A stretch of 64,000 nt of DNA. It comes from Clostridiaceae bacterium (GTDB lineage Bacteria; Bacillota; Clostridia; Lachnospirales; Lachnospiraceae). The notes beneath the pieces were generated by a model. It was given only the letters and a program-made list of their open reading frames with translations, searched no databases and was not told the origin of the DNA. How positions within the stretch are numbered: position 1 is the stretch's first letter; every line of letters starts with the position of its first letter. Shown in pieces: positions 37,000 to 46,687 of the stretch. The stretch is from the NCBI GenBank assembly GCA_910575585.1, contig CAJTGF010000024.1, positions 1 through 64,000 on the forward strand, read 5' to 3'. Both the position numbers and the translations under genes were made by a program.

Positions 37000-37965
37000 A
37001 TGCCCTATGCAATCCTGCGTTTCCAGAAACGCAAGGCAGGCGGCGTTGCGGCTTGCGAACGCCACAACGAGCGGAAGAAAGAAGCCTATAAAAGCAACCC
37101 AGACATTAACGTGGGACGCTCCAAAGATAACTACCACCTTGTGAAGCCGCCCCGTTACACTTACAAGAAAGAGATAAACCAAATGGTAAAAGAAGCGGGC
37201 TGTAAGGTAAGAAAAGACAGCGTGATGATGGTGGAAACGCTCATCACCGCTTCGCCAGAATTTATGAACCAGTTACCGCCCGAAGAACAAAAAGCCTATT
37301 TCCAGACGGCTCTTGACTTCATTTCGGAGCGTGTGGGAAAGAAAAATATCCTCTCCGCAGTCGTCCACATGGACGAGAGGACGCCCCATATGCACCTATG
37401 CTTTGTGCCGCTTACGCCCGACAACAAGCTGTCAGCGAAGTCTATCTTAGGCAACCAAAAGAGCTTATCCGAGTGGCAGACCGCCTACCATGAGCGGATG
37501 TCCGCACGGTGGAACGTGTTGGAAAGAGGTCAGTCCTCAATGGAAACGAAGCGGAAACACATCCCCACATGGCTCTACAAGTTGGGCGGCAGGCTTGATA
37601 AACAGTATGCGGAAATCGTGTCTGCCCTCTCCGACATCAACGCCTTTAATGCGGGAAAGAAGCGTGACAAGGCTCTGGAAATGATTGCGGAATGGCTTCC
37701 AGACGTGGAGAAATTCTCTAAGGAAATCGGGAAACAGCAGGCGTATATTGACAGCTTGAAAGAGAGAATCGGGCAGGAATCCGACTATGCGGGGCGTATG
37801 CGTGATGAGAAATACGAGCAGGAACTAAAGGTACAGAAAGCCAACCAGAGGATATTTGAGTTGCAGAGAACCAACGAGCGGATGGGGCGGCTACTCTCAA
37901 AAATACCGCCAGAAGTATTGGAAGAATTGCAGAAAAGCAATCGGAACAGAGCAAGAGAAAGGTAG
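37000..37965 (+). CDS. MobV-family relaxase (Pre/Mob)
   Basis: 321 residues from ATG 37000 (AAGAAAGGAAG upstream). The N-terminus MPYAILRFQKRKAGGVAACE and HNERKKEAYKSNPDINVGRS are typical MobV. AVVHMDERTPHMHLCFVP (~122-139) is the metal-binding His motif. The C-terminal part is coiled coil. It should act on the adjacent pMV158-type oriT and lead transfer through a helper conjugation channel. Confidence 0.9.
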   Translation: MPYAILRFQKRKAGGVAACERHNERKKEAYKSNPDINVGRSKDNYHLVKPPRYTYKKEINQMVKEAGCKVRKDSVMMVETLITASPEFMNQLPPEEQKAYFQTALDFISERVGKKNILSAVVHMDERTPHMHLCFVPLTPDNKLSAKSILGNQKSLSEWQTAYHERMSARWNVLERGQSSMETKRKHIPTWLYKLGGRLDKQYAEIVSALSDINAFNAGKKRDKALEMIAEWLPDVEKFSKEIGKQQAYIDSLKERIGQESDYAGRMRDEKYEQELKVQKANQRIFELQRTNERMGRLLSKIPPEVLEELQKSNRNRARER

Positions 37966-37973
37966 GAATTTGA

Positions 37974-38828
37974 ATGAAGAAACAGGATTTTAAGGTATTA
38001 AAGACCGCAGATTTGTACCCGTTTCCCGACAATCCGTTTCATGTGGTGGAGGATGAAATGCTGTCAGAGTTGGCTGAAAGCATTAAGGAGTTTGGAATTG
38101 TGACACCGATAATCACACGCCCGAAAGAGGACGGGAACGGCTATGAAATCATTGCGGGACAGCGGCGTGTCCGTGCTTCCGAGCTTGCAGGGATAAACAC
38201 AATCCCCGCTTTTGTCCTGCCCTTAGACCGTGACCGAGCCATCATCACCCTTGTGGACAGCAATCTCCAAAGAGAAAATATCCTACCGAGTGAGCGGGCG
38301 TTCGCCTACAAGATGAAATCCGAAGCCATGAAGCGGCAGGGCTTCCGCACGGATTTAACCTCGTCACAAGTTGGGACGAAGTTGCGGACGGACGATAAGG
38401 TGGCGCAGGGCTTCGGCGTTGGCAGGATGACCGTGCAGAGGTTTATCCGTTTGACGGAGCTGATACCGCCGATTTTGCAGATGGTGGATGAGGGAAAAAT
38501 CGCCCTCACGCCTGCGGTGGAACTGTCCTTTTTGAAGAAAGACGAGCAGGAAAATCTATTTGTCACAATGGAAAGCGAGGAAGCAACGCCCTCACTCTCA
38601 CAGGCACAGCGGATGAAAAGCCTAAGCCAGAGCGGGCGGCTTGACATGGATACCATCTTTACGATTATGACCGAGGAAAAAGGAAACCAGAAAGAAACCG
38701 TGAAAATCGGCATGGAGAGGTTAAAGAAATACTTCCCGAAAGGAACAACGCCGAAGCAGATGGAGGACACCATCATCAAGCTTTTGGAGCGTGAATTGCA
38801 GAGGAAACAGGGCAGGGAAAGCCGCTAA
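37974..38828 (+). CDS. ParB/Spo0J-like partition protein
   Basis: 284 residues. The N-terminal ParB nuclease-like fold shows LYPFPDNPFHV, ESIKEFGIVTPIITRP and EIIAGQRRVRASELAG, followed by NLQREN and an HTH region (VAQGFGVGRMTVQRFIRLTE). Likely helps maintenance of the circular form or regulates replication. No ParA partner is encoded nearby; the upstream ATPase is RecA-like rather than ParA-like. It starts eight bases after mobV. Confidence 0.85.
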   Translation: MKKQDFKVLKTADLYPFPDNPFHVVEDEMLSELAESIKEFGIVTPIITRPKEDGNGYEIIAGQRRVRASELAGINTIPAFVLPLDRDRAIITLVDSNLQRENILPSERAFAYKMKSEAMKRQGFRTDLTSSQVGTKLRTDDKVAQGFGVGRMTVQRFIRLTELIPPILQMVDEGKIALTPAVELSFLKKDEQENLFVTMESEEATPSLSQAQRMKSLSQSGRLDMDTIFTIMTEEKGNQKETVKIGMERLKKYFPKGTTPKQMEDTIIKLLERELQRKQGRESR

Positions 38829-38906
38829 TCTTCTCTTTTCGGGAGGTAAATAGAAAACATTGCGAGAAAAAAGCCAGTCAAATAAGACAGAGAGTTGAGG
38901 TAGTAA

Positions 38907-39137
38907 ATGAAAGAAATCCAGTATGAGATTGTAAAGGAAATCGCCGTGTTGTCGGCGAGCGACAGCGGCTATACAAAGGAAATCAATTTAATCTCATGGA
39001 ACGGGAAAGAGCCGAAGTATGACATCCGCAGCTTTTCCCCCAACCGTGAGAAGTGCGGAAAGGGAATCACGTTGACCGCCGATGAAGCGGCGGCACTCTT
39101 TAAAGCATTGCAGAAAGAATTAAAAAGCGGGGATTGA
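38907..39137 (+). CDS. PC4/YdbC family ssDNA-binding protein
   Basis: 76 residues (EIQYEIVKEIAVLSASDSG, EINLISWNGKEPKYDIRSFS, GITLTADEAAALFKAL) with the pattern of YdbC-type proteins, bacterial homologues of the PC4 coactivator that bind single-stranded DNA as dimers. In an element that moves as single-stranded DNA, a protective or processing role is plausible. Confidence 0.8.
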   Translation: MKEIQYEIVKEIAVLSASDSGYTKEINLISWNGKEPKYDIRSFSPNREKCGKGITLTADEAAALFKALQKELKSGD

Positions 39138-39208
39138 TTGTGTGTGATTGGCAGGGCGGGGGCATTTTTATATACTCCCCTATCCTGTCTGGAAAGGAAG
39201 ATTTGAGT

Positions 39209-39400
39209 ATGGGCGAGGATAAGAAAGCGAACAAAAAGGGAAAGCGCATTGTGGCAAGACAGCCAGTGCAGATGATTGTCAGCCGTGAATATGTCGGCAC
39301 ACAGACCGTTGCGGAGGCGTTCATCCCGATTATCTCCGAGGACATCCGCAGGAAGATTGCCGAGAGTGACACCTTCGACAATGAGGGTATATCCGCTTAG
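39209..39400 (+). CDS. Short accessory protein upstream of the recombinase
   Basis: 63 residues from ATG 39209 (GGAAAGGAAGATTTGAGT upstream). Related to 17034-17207, which also precedes a serine recombinase gene; shared segment IVSREYVGTQ / IVERHYVGTE. Unknown function, possibly linked to recombination control. Confidence 0.65.
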   Translation: MGEDKKANKKGKRIVARQPVQMIVSREYVGTQTVAEAFIPIISEDIRRKIAESDTFDNEGISA

Positions 39401-39454
39401 AATGTACGCAATGGAACATGAAACCTATTAGAGCAAGGACGGAGGTTTAACAGT

Positions 39455-41281
39455 ATGACAGGGACAAGAACGGGGAATCAGATTTATGAAGTCGGCATTT
39501 ACTGCCGCTTGTCTAAAGACGATGGTACGGAAAATGAGAGTGCGAGCATTGCCACACAGAAATCCATCCTCACGGATTATGTGAAAAAGCAGGGCTGGCA
39601 CTTAGCAAAAACGTATGTGGACGACGGTTATTCTGGTACGAATTTTCAAAGACCGAGCTTCCAGAACATGATTAAGGACATTGAAAACGGGTTGATAAAC
39701 TGCGTGATTACGAAAGATTTATCCCGTCTGGGGAGGAATTATCTTGACTGCGGATTATATCTGGAAGTCTTTTTCCCAGAAAACAATGTGCGGTATATAG
39801 CGGTCAATGACGGCGTTGACACCTTGAATAAATCGGCGATGGACATCACGCCGTTCCGCAACATCCTTAACGAAATGTATTCAGCCGATGTGTCGGTCAA
39901 GATAAAATCGGCGTACCGTGCGAGGTTTCAGCAAGGGAAATTCATGGGGACGTATGCGCCCTATGGCTATATCAAAGACCCTGCCGATCATAACCATCTG
40001 CTGATAGATGATAAGGTGGCTCATGTAGTAAGGGAGATATTCGACCTTGCGCTTGCGGGAAACGGAATATCCAAAATCCGCAAGCATATCAACAAACAGC
40101 ACGTCTTACGCCCTGCCGCATATGCGGCGGAGCAGGGGGCGGCAGGCTATGAGCGGTACTTTGAGGGTAACGAAGAAAACCGCTATATCTGGAGCGAGAA
40201 CAGCGTGAGGGGCATTTTAAGAAGCCCGATATATGCGGGAAACCTTGCAGGCTACAAGCGGATTGACGCCAACATGAAAAGCAAGAAACGCCCCTCTAAG
40301 CTGCCCGAAGAATGGGAAGTGATACCAGACACCCATGAGGGGATAGTCACGCAGGAGGAATTTGACACTGTCCAACAGCTTATCACAAGCCGCAGACTTC
40401 CAGAGAACAAGGGCGGATTTGAGAATATCTTTGCAGGCGTTATCAAATGTGCGGACTGCGGCTATGCCCTGCGGGCTATGAGCGCAAACAGGAGGAAACG
40501 CCCCGACATCATCGACTGCGTACAATATACTTGTAATAATTACGGCAGGTACGGCAACGTCATGTGTACCGCACATGCCATTGAAGCAAGGGATTTATTC
40601 AATGCCGTCCTTGCCGACATCAACCGCTTTGCAGATATGGCGGTGAATGACGAGCGGGCGGTAAGGGCGATTGAGAAGCGGCTCACGGAAACAGACCAGA
40701 GCAAGGCAAAGGCAATGGAGAAAGAACGGAAGAAGCTGAATAAACGTCTTATGGAGCTTGACAGGCTGTTTTCCTCTCTCTATGAGGATAAGGTCATGGA
40801 GCGTATCACCGAGCGGAATTTTGAGATGATGTCGGGGAAATACCAGAAAGAACAGCTTGAAATCGAAGCGAGATTAAAAGAGGTAACGGAAACGCTCAAC
40901 GAAAGCTACGAGAAGTCGCAGGGAATCCGAGACTTCCTCTCCCTTGTCCGCAACTATCAAGGCTTAAAAGAACTGGACGCAACCGTTGTAAATGCACTGA
41001 TAGACAAGATACTTGTTTCGGAGCGTGAGAAGTCAGCAGACGGGACGGTTAGGCAGGAAATCAAGATTTACTATAAATTCATCGGCTTTGTCGGTGAATT
41101 ACATATCACACCCACGAAGCGGTGGACGGCATTACCCGCCAAACACTGTACGGTGTGCGGCATTGAATACGTCCCCGGCTCTGGCATATCAAAGTATTGC
41201 CCTGCTTGCGCTAAGAAGATACAGAGGGAACGTGGGATTGAAGGAAAACGCAGGAGTAGGGAGAGAAATTTAAAGAGATAA
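39455..41281 (+). CDS. Large serine recombinase (TnpX/TndX family)
   Basis: 608 residues. Resolvase catalytic domain with YCRLSKDDGTENESAS and DLSRLGRNYL, recombinase domain, zinc-binding CADCGYAL segment, coiled coil (~400-480), and a C-terminal zinc ribbon (CTVCGIEYV ... KYCPACAKK) that the other recombinase in this window lacks. It should integrate and excise the 13.2-kb element at GA. Start after ACGGAGGTTTAACAGT. Confidence 0.92.
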   Translation: MTGTRTGNQIYEVGIYCRLSKDDGTENESASIATQKSILTDYVKKQGWHLAKTYVDDGYSGTNFQRPSFQNMIKDIENGLINCVITKDLSRLGRNYLDCGLYLEVFFPENNVRYIAVNDGVDTLNKSAMDITPFRNILNEMYSADVSVKIKSAYRARFQQGKFMGTYAPYGYIKDPADHNHLLIDDKVAHVVREIFDLALAGNGISKIRKHINKQHVLRPAAYAAEQGAAGYERYFEGNEENRYIWSENSVRGILRSPIYAGNLAGYKRIDANMKSKKRPSKLPEEWEVIPDTHEGIVTQEEFDTVQQLITSRRLPENKGGFENIFAGVIKCADCGYALRAMSANRRKRPDIIDCVQYTCNNYGRYGNVMCTAHAIEARDLFNAVLADINRFADMAVNDERAVRAIEKRLTETDQSKAKAMEKERKKLNKRLMELDRLFSSLYEDKVMERITERNFEMMSGKYQKEQLEIEARLKEVTETLNESYEKSQGIRDFLSLVRNYQGLKELDATVVNALIDKILVSEREKSADGTVRQEIKIYYKFIGFVGELHITPTKRWTALPAKHCTVCGIEYVPGSGISKYCPACAKKIQRERGIEGKRRSRERNLKR

Positions 41282-41409
41282 ATTGTAAAAACATGTATTT
41301 TATTGTATTAATTGCTTGTATAATATGAGGAAATTTATTATAATTATTATGTTGAATTAAGTAGGCGAATCTTGATTTGATAAACATTTTGCTTGGGGGG
41401 ATATGGAAA

Positions 41410-43875
41410 ATGAAAATGAAAGTTATTGCAAAAATTCAAGATAAACATATTCGTTGTGAGGTATTACATTCTTTTCGACATAAAGTAACTAATAAATCTT
41501 ATATCATAATTTTTGACCCATTTTCTGCTGAAAATGATGTTGTAATCCCATTATTATTTATTCCAGATAAAGATATTCAAGAAGCTGTTTTTTTAAATGA
41601 TGAGCAAGATATATCGGTAATAGAAGATATAATTAATAAAGATGCTTGTGAAATAAATTATAAATGTCCCGATGGTATGATTTTTGAGGTTCATATTAGT
41701 GAATCAACAAACAATGATTTAGAGGAGTTTGCGCGCAGACTTGCAGAAATTAATAGACTGGGTCGATTTGCACCTCAAAATATAGATGATGAGATAAAAC
41801 ATATAGATGCCAAAATTATTCGTCTTGTTGGCGAAGAATACTTTTCAGAATTGGAACAAAAGGAAGATAATCAATATAGTCTTGCCTCAGGATTAATTTT
41901 ATCTATTGTTAAAGAAGATATTTCTCTTACTCATTATCCTTTAGATATTATAGATAATTTATTAGATTTAAAACCAGTAGAAATTTCTGCCCAAGATATG
42001 ATTTTATTAAAAATGTTTCAAGGAGTCATTGTGGCCTTTGGAAAAAGTGAAATTGTTCGGCAGGATATTGAAAATGCACTTGTTGCTTTTGTGGAGTGTG
42101 AGAATTGTACTAAAGAACTATTTGATGCAATAGTTAATCATAAAACATTTTCAGAGATTTTTTCACGAGATATTATACAAAGCGTTCGAAGTAATATTGT
42201 GCTTCGAGTGCCTAGTTTTTTTGATTTAACTGCAATAAAAACAGCAGCAAATTATTATTATGCAAAAAGGGAGTATGAAAATTCTTTAGTTTTATTTGAG
42301 AAAATGTATATGATTATTAAAAAGGATGAGACGGAATCAAAGGAAATTTTGGATGTACTCAATTCGATTGGTTGCTGTTATGTTAGTATTATGCAGTTTG
42401 AAAAAGCGTACAAGGCCTTTAAAGAGGCTACTGAAATGGATAATAATTATGCAATAGCATATAATAATTGGGCATATACAATAGCAGTTGAATGCGACAC
42501 TTTGCCTAAAGGAGATATTCGACAGCAGAAATTACAGGAAGCATTAGCATATATTAATGATGCTATTCAATTAAATAATGATGTTTCCTTTATTTCTAAT
42601 AGGGCTTTTATAGAATACGAACTTGGACAATACAAACAAGTTATAAGGGATTTTAAGCGGGCAAAAGACATATCTAGAAAATATGCAGATATTAGTACAA
42701 TTCTGAAATTAACAATAGATTCTCGAATTATGTTGAGTATTGATTCGACAGAGACATACCATGTTGAATTTGGCGACCTGTATGATGATTTGTGCCTTAT
42801 TTACAATAACGAAACAGGAGGTAACAGATTTTATTTTGAAGCATTGGATGTTTATGACAAAATAAGTTCCTATGAAAGTACTGAGAATGTTAGAGCAATT
42901 ACATCTGAATTAATGTTGCTGGAATTTTATATTAAGGAACTAATGTCATCAATTGCGGTAAAAAATCCTTATCAAAAAATTTATTATTATACCAGCATGA
43001 ATAGCTTGCAAAAATTATTATGTGATGAGGATGCAACTGTTAAATATAGATTGCCTATATTTAGTGCTAACCATATGAATGACCCAAGTGAGGGGCAGGA
43101 ATTAGAGAAGGCATTTTTTCAATTTGTCGGAAATGAATCTATGGTACAGGATTTGTTTAATCATTCTGATAAATTTTCTGATACAAAACGTAGGCATTTA
43201 GAGGCTGAATTCACCTTCCTTAAAGCATTTACTAAAAGCGATGATTCGTTGCCAATGTGGGTTCATTATGCGAATGAAGGAAAGGGGTGTTGTGTCAGAG
43301 TTAATTCTCGGTTTTTTACAAACTTTGATAGTGATTTGTCAGATAATGAGAAAACACTTACAAGCAACCCGTTTGATTATGGGTATTGTCTATATGAAAT
43401 TCTCTATATACAAAATGGGGAAATTGCTAACAAAGTGCCAAACAGGGTTAAAGAATTATATACAAATATATTTGATAAGGTTTCTTTATTAAGTTCATTA
43501 TATGCTAATTTATGCCAAGATACACGTAATGCAGTTGTTTTTGCATTATCTAAGATGATTAATAAATTGCGATATCTCTTTAAATCGGTTGATTATATTT
43601 ATGAACAAGAGATGCGAATTGTTCTGAATCGTCCATTATCAGATTTAAAACGAGATGATATTGATATTCAGATGACACCTGTTACGATTCAAAATCCGAT
43701 TCCAAAAGTATTTATATATACGGATAAAAGCCTTTCAATAGAAGAAATTATACTTGGACCAAAAGTAAATGAAACGGATGATATAATACCATTTTTGGCG
43801 ATGAAATTGTTAAAGATAAATGATTATGAAGCAGATAAAGTGCTTATAACAAAATCTGCGATTGAGTACCGATGA
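41410..43875 (+). CDS. TPR-repeat protein with C-terminal DUF2971 domain (cargo)
   Basis: 821 residues, very AT-rich, between the recombinase gene and the element's right end. Residues ~295-480 contain TPR-like helices (LNSIGCCYVSIMQFEKAYKA, AIAYNNWAYTIA, SFISNRAFIEYELGQYKQVI). The C-terminal ~300 residues match the DUF2971 pattern: YYYTSMNSLQKLL, ANHMNDPSEG, PMWVHYANEGKGCCVRV and YEQEMRIVL. DUF2971 proteins are often found in defence-rich mobile regions; activity unknown. ATG 41410 follows TTGGGGGGATATGGAAA. Looks independently acquired. Confidence 0.7.
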   Translation: MKMKVIAKIQDKHIRCEVLHSFRHKVTNKSYIIIFDPFSAENDVVIPLLFIPDKDIQEAVFLNDEQDISVIEDIINKDACEINYKCPDGMIFEVHISESTNNDLEEFARRLAEINRLGRFAPQNIDDEIKHIDAKIIRLVGEEYFSELEQKEDNQYSLASGLILSIVKEDISLTHYPLDIIDNLLDLKPVEISAQDMILLKMFQGVIVAFGKSEIVRQDIENALVAFVECENCTKELFDAIVNHKTFSEIFSRDIIQSVRSNIVLRVPSFFDLTAIKTAANYYYAKREYENSLVLFEKMYMIIKKDETESKEILDVLNSIGCCYVSIMQFEKAYKAFKEATEMDNNYAIAYNNWAYTIAVECDTLPKGDIRQQKLQEALAYINDAIQLNNDVSFISNRAFIEYELGQYKQVIRDFKRAKDISRKYADISTILKLTIDSRIMLSIDSTETYHVEFGDLYDDLCLIYNNETGGNRFYFEALDVYDKISSYESTENVRAITSELMLLEFYIKELMSSIAVKNPYQKIYYYTSMNSLQKLLCDEDATVKYRLPIFSANHMNDPSEGQELEKAFFQFVGNESMVQDLFNHSDKFSDTKRRHLEAEFTFLKAFTKSDDSLPMWVHYANEGKGCCVRVNSRFFTNFDSDLSDNEKTLTSNPFDYGYCLYEILYIQNGEIANKVPNRVKELYTNIFDKVSLLSSLYANLCQDTRNAVVFALSKMINKLRYLFKSVDYIYEQEMRIVLNRPLSDLKRDDIDIQMTPVTIQNPIPKVFIYTDKSLSIEEIILGPKVNETDDIIPFLAMKLLKINDYEADKVLITKSAIEYR

Positions 43876-43917
43876 ATAGTGCCATTCTTTTTTAGATGTT
43901 TTTTGTGATACAAACAA

Positions 43918-43968
43918 TTAATACCACATAGTAAAATATCACATGAGAGTGTGGTATTTTACTATTAT
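43918..43968. terminator. Hairpin after the DUF2971 gene
   Basis: AATACCACA pairs with TGTGGTATT, followed by TTACTATTA; inner ATAGTAAAAT/ATTTTACTAT also pairs. Likely terminator in either direction. Confidence 0.65.
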
Positions 43969-44132
43969 ATAATATATGTAAAGAAATCTAGATATATAAA
44001 TTTAATGCTTTATGTTAGTGTTGCAATATTGATACACCGTTTTGTTTATGTTAATAGTTACAATGATAAGGAAATTAAACGAAAGAGACAGACAGGTATG
44101 TATTGAACTGTCCGCAAAAAATGACCGACTGA

Positions 44133-45144
44133 CATCGAACAGCGTGAGGGGCGGATTTTGCGCCAGGGGAACCAGTTTAAGAGGGTGAAGATTTTTAAGT
44201 ATGTGACGGAAGGAACCTTTGACGCTTACAACTGGGGGCTGATCGAGAACAAGCAGAAATTCATCGGCCAGCTGATGAGCGGCAAGAACCCCTCCCGTTC
44301 CTGCGAGGACGTGGACGAGGCCGCCCTCTCCTATGCGGAGGTGAAAGCCCTGGCCTCCGGCGACCCCCGGATTATGGAAAAGACCGACTTAGACAGCCAG
44401 GTGACAAAACTGAAGCTGCTGAAGGCGAACCATGAGAGCCAGCGGTACGCCCTGGAGGACAAGCTGATCAAGTTCTTCCCCCAGGCGATCAAGAGGGAGA
44501 AAGAAATGATCGCTGACCTGGAAAAAGACATCGCCTACCTGGATTCCCATACGCCAATGGATAAAGAACATTTCTCTATGACCGTTCTGGGAACTGCCTT
44601 CACGGAGAAAAAGGAGGCGGGTCAGGCGCTGATCGCCGCTTTTGACAGCCTGAAGGATTTAAACGACAAGGTGGAACTGGGCGAGTACCGGGGATTCCCC
44701 ATGACCCTCTGGGTGTCGGACACTGGCTTTAACCAGAAGTTACAGATCACCTTAAAGCATGAACGCTCTCACACCATAGAGCCGGGCAGCGACCCCTTTG
44801 GAAACATCACCCGTCTGGACAATCTGTTAGACGGTATCCGAGAGAACTTAGGACAGCACAAGGAAGAACTGGAAAACCTGCTTCAGCAGACGGAGGAGGC
44901 CAAGGTGGAGGTAAAGCGCCCCTTCCCCCAGGAGGCGGAACTTGCGGAGAAATCGGAACGGTTGAGTGTCCTCAATGTTGCGCTGAATATCGGCGGCAAA
45001 GATAAGCCCAGGGACAAGGGGGAACGGCAGGCCCGTGACGGAAAGACTTCTATTAAGCGGCTCCTGCGCCGCATGGGAGTGGAATCCGCCGCCAGCGCCG
45101 CTGCTCCCAGAAAAGAAAAGGATATGGAGGTGACAATCGGATGA
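44133..45144 (+). pseudogene. Giant methylase-helicase, 3' part (interrupted)
   Basis: Continuation of the helicase from the third base of the Asp codon in RPAD-IEQREGRILRQG: motif VI end, then EGTFDAYNWGLIENKQKFIG and a helical C-terminus (~337 codons). The first in-frame start-like codon (TTG 44158) lacks a ribosome-binding site. It overlaps mobC by four bases (ATGA). Excision of the element should restore the full protein. Confidence 0.9.
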
Positions 45145-45479
45145 AACCAAAAAGCGAGCGCACCATTCCCTTATATTTCAAGGTGTCGCCGGAGGAAAAG
45201 GCGGTGATCGACAAGAAGATGGAGCAGCTGGGAACCCACAACCAGCGGGCATACCTGCGGAAAATGGCGGTGGACGGCTATATTGTCCGGGTGGATATGA
45301 CGGATGTGAAGGAGTTGGCGGTGCTGCTGCGTAACTGTGCCAATAACCTGAACCAGATCGCAAGGAGGGTGAATGGAACCGGGAATCTGTATGAGGAAGA
45401 TGTGGTGGATCTGAAGGTGAGGTATGGGGAGTTGTGGGGGGCGTTTAGTTTACTGTTATCCAAGTTGGAAGGTTTGTAA
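45141..45479 (+). CDS. mobC: MobC-like relaxosome protein
   Basis: 112 residues with an N-terminal ribbon-helix-helix-like segment (TIPLYFKVSPEEKAVIDKKM), NQRAYLRKMAVDGYIV, and the MobC signature NCANNLNQIARRVN. Such proteins help the relaxase open oriT. Overlaps the helicase stop. In ICEs of this type the relaxase normally follows; here a 3.8-kb cargo island lies between. Confidence 0.88.
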   Translation: MKPKSERTIPLYFKVSPEEKAVIDKKMEQLGTHNQRAYLRKMAVDGYIVRVDMTDVKELAVLLRNCANNLNQIARRVNGTGNLYEEDVVDLKVRYGELWGAFSLLLSKLEGL

Positions 45480-45516
45480 ACTCTATCTCATTCTCGATAA
45501 TTATTGAGAGCAAGTA

Positions 45517-45570
45517 GTATTGAAACCGGACATAGTAGTATATTATCTGCTCTATGTTCGGTTTTACTAT
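45517..45570. terminator. Inverted repeat between mobC and the cargo island
   Basis: GAAACCGGACATAG pairs with CTATGTTCGGTTTT. It may terminate ICE transcription before the cargo. A neighbouring TTCTCGATAATTATTGAGAG (45489-45508) is also partly palindromic. Confidence 0.6.
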
Positions 45571-45652
45571 ACAAAAGTTATCCATAGCAGTATAATAAAA
45601 TGTATGTAGCAAATGATAATTATTAGAATCATTGCCTATTAGGAGTGAGAAG

Positions 45653-46687
45653 ATGCCATATATCGTTAAATCAAGCGAAAAAACAAGAAAATCAGGTGCC
45701 GATGGAGAAACAAAAGCATTATTATACCTTATGAATTTCCGCGATGACAGTGATGAAATTCATTATTTTGTTGTGGATTTTTTTAATGATTTGACGGGAA
45801 TGGATCGCTTTACTACAAAATTATGGGATGTACAATCTAAATCAGCAAAAAATAATTCCCCCAAGGCTATTGGGAAAGAACTTGTTACATTATTTAAAAA
45901 TTATATGAGTGAGATTGAATTTACACATTATATCTTATTCTTTGGAGGTGTTACAAATTCTTTTAGGATAAATAATGATCTAAATAAATTTGATATTGGT
46001 AATATAACACAAGCGGCAAAAGATAAATTAATTCTTGGTTTAAAAGAAGAAGCACTTTCTAAAGAGTACATAAATAATGCTGACATCACAGATGAAAATA
46101 TTGATAGCTTTTTAAAAAAGGTACTTTTCGTTATAGACGACAAAAAACCAAGTGAATATGTAAAGGCAATTATAAAAAACCACCCTAACATAGTACCTGA
46201 AGAAAAATTATTAAATGCAATCTTTAATGAAATAAGAGAGGAACAATCGGGAAAGAAAAATTCTAATGTTGAAGGAATAATTATTCAAACAACAGATGAA
46301 GTTCTTAACTATTGTAGACATTTAACAAATAGTGAAATTCGTTTATTGACCTTACAAAGAATAATAAATCGAAATCCAGTAGAGAAAGGAATCCCAAGAT
46401 CTTTTATATCAATATATAATACTTGGGCACCTGAAAAACAGTTAGAAATGGTTGATAATTGCAAACAATCATTATGTCGAGCATTGTTTAATAAAAATTC
46501 TGCAAATGCATTTTGGACATTGTTTGAAAATATCTATACGATTATTACCCAAAATCCCTTATTCGATGTACAAAAGATATATCTAAATATTAGCAATGAT
46601 ATAAAAAATGCCACTCCAGATTTTGACGCGCTCTCTCTTAAATATTTTATTTCAGTAATAAAGGATGGTATACAAGATGATAATTAA
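45653..46687 (+). CDS. DUF4297/Cap4-like predicted nuclease effector
   Basis: 344 residues, AT-rich. The N-terminal part (GETKALLYLMNF, HYFVVDFFNDLTG, WDVQSKSAKN) follows the restriction-endonuclease-like pattern of DUF4297 (Cap4-type) proteins, with Asp and QSK as candidate catalytic residues. The C-terminal two thirds is helical and unrecognised. In Lamassu/ABC-3C defence systems such nuclease-fused proteins pair with an SMC-like ATPase, and here the ATPase gene overlaps by 11 bp. Start ATG 45653 after TTAGGAGTGAGAAG. The family call is by motif only. Confidence 0.6.
   Translation: MPYIVKSSEKTRKSGADGETKALLYLMNFRDDSDEIHYFVVDFFNDLTGMDRFTTKLWDVQSKSAKNNSPKAIGKELVTLFKNYMSEIEFTHYILFFGGVTNSFRINNDLNKFDIGNITQAAKDKLILGLKEEALSKEYINNADITDENIDSFLKKVLFVIDDKKPSEYVKAIIKNHPNIVPEEKLLNAIFNEIREEQSGKKNSNVEGIIIQTTDEVLNYCRHLTNSEIRLLTLQRIINRNPVEKGIPRSFISIYNTWAPEKQLEMVDNCKQSLCRALFNKNSANAFWTLFENIYTIITQNPLFDVQKIYLNISNDIKNATPDFDALSLKYFISVIKDGIQDDN

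Larger units (their letters stand above)
30977..44132 (+). mobile_element. Serine-recombinase mobilizable element in the helicase gene (13,156 bp)
   Basis: Left junction CCCGCT-GA (30975-30976) and right junction CGACT-GA (44131-44132) flank the insertion. Removing it rejoins CPWRPAD to IEQREGRILRQG, helicase motif VI, and restores a 3177-codon frame. The ends inside GA form an imperfect inverted repeat (CCNACN-GA-NGTNGG in the circle). It carries tnpV, a FadR-type regulator, a CatA-like acetyltransferase, a methyltransferase, a KTR protein, two sigma-like factors, a RepA-like ATPase, oriT and MobV relaxase, ParB, a PC4-like protein, a large serine recombinase and a TPR-DUF2971 protein. Confidence 0.9.

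Noticed and set aside
30981-44160. 13-bp similarity (CGGATTTTGCG) at both junctions as a target duplication
   Set aside because: Using it as the crossover would leave helicase motif VI without EQRE. The GA crossover restores the motif and frame exactly.
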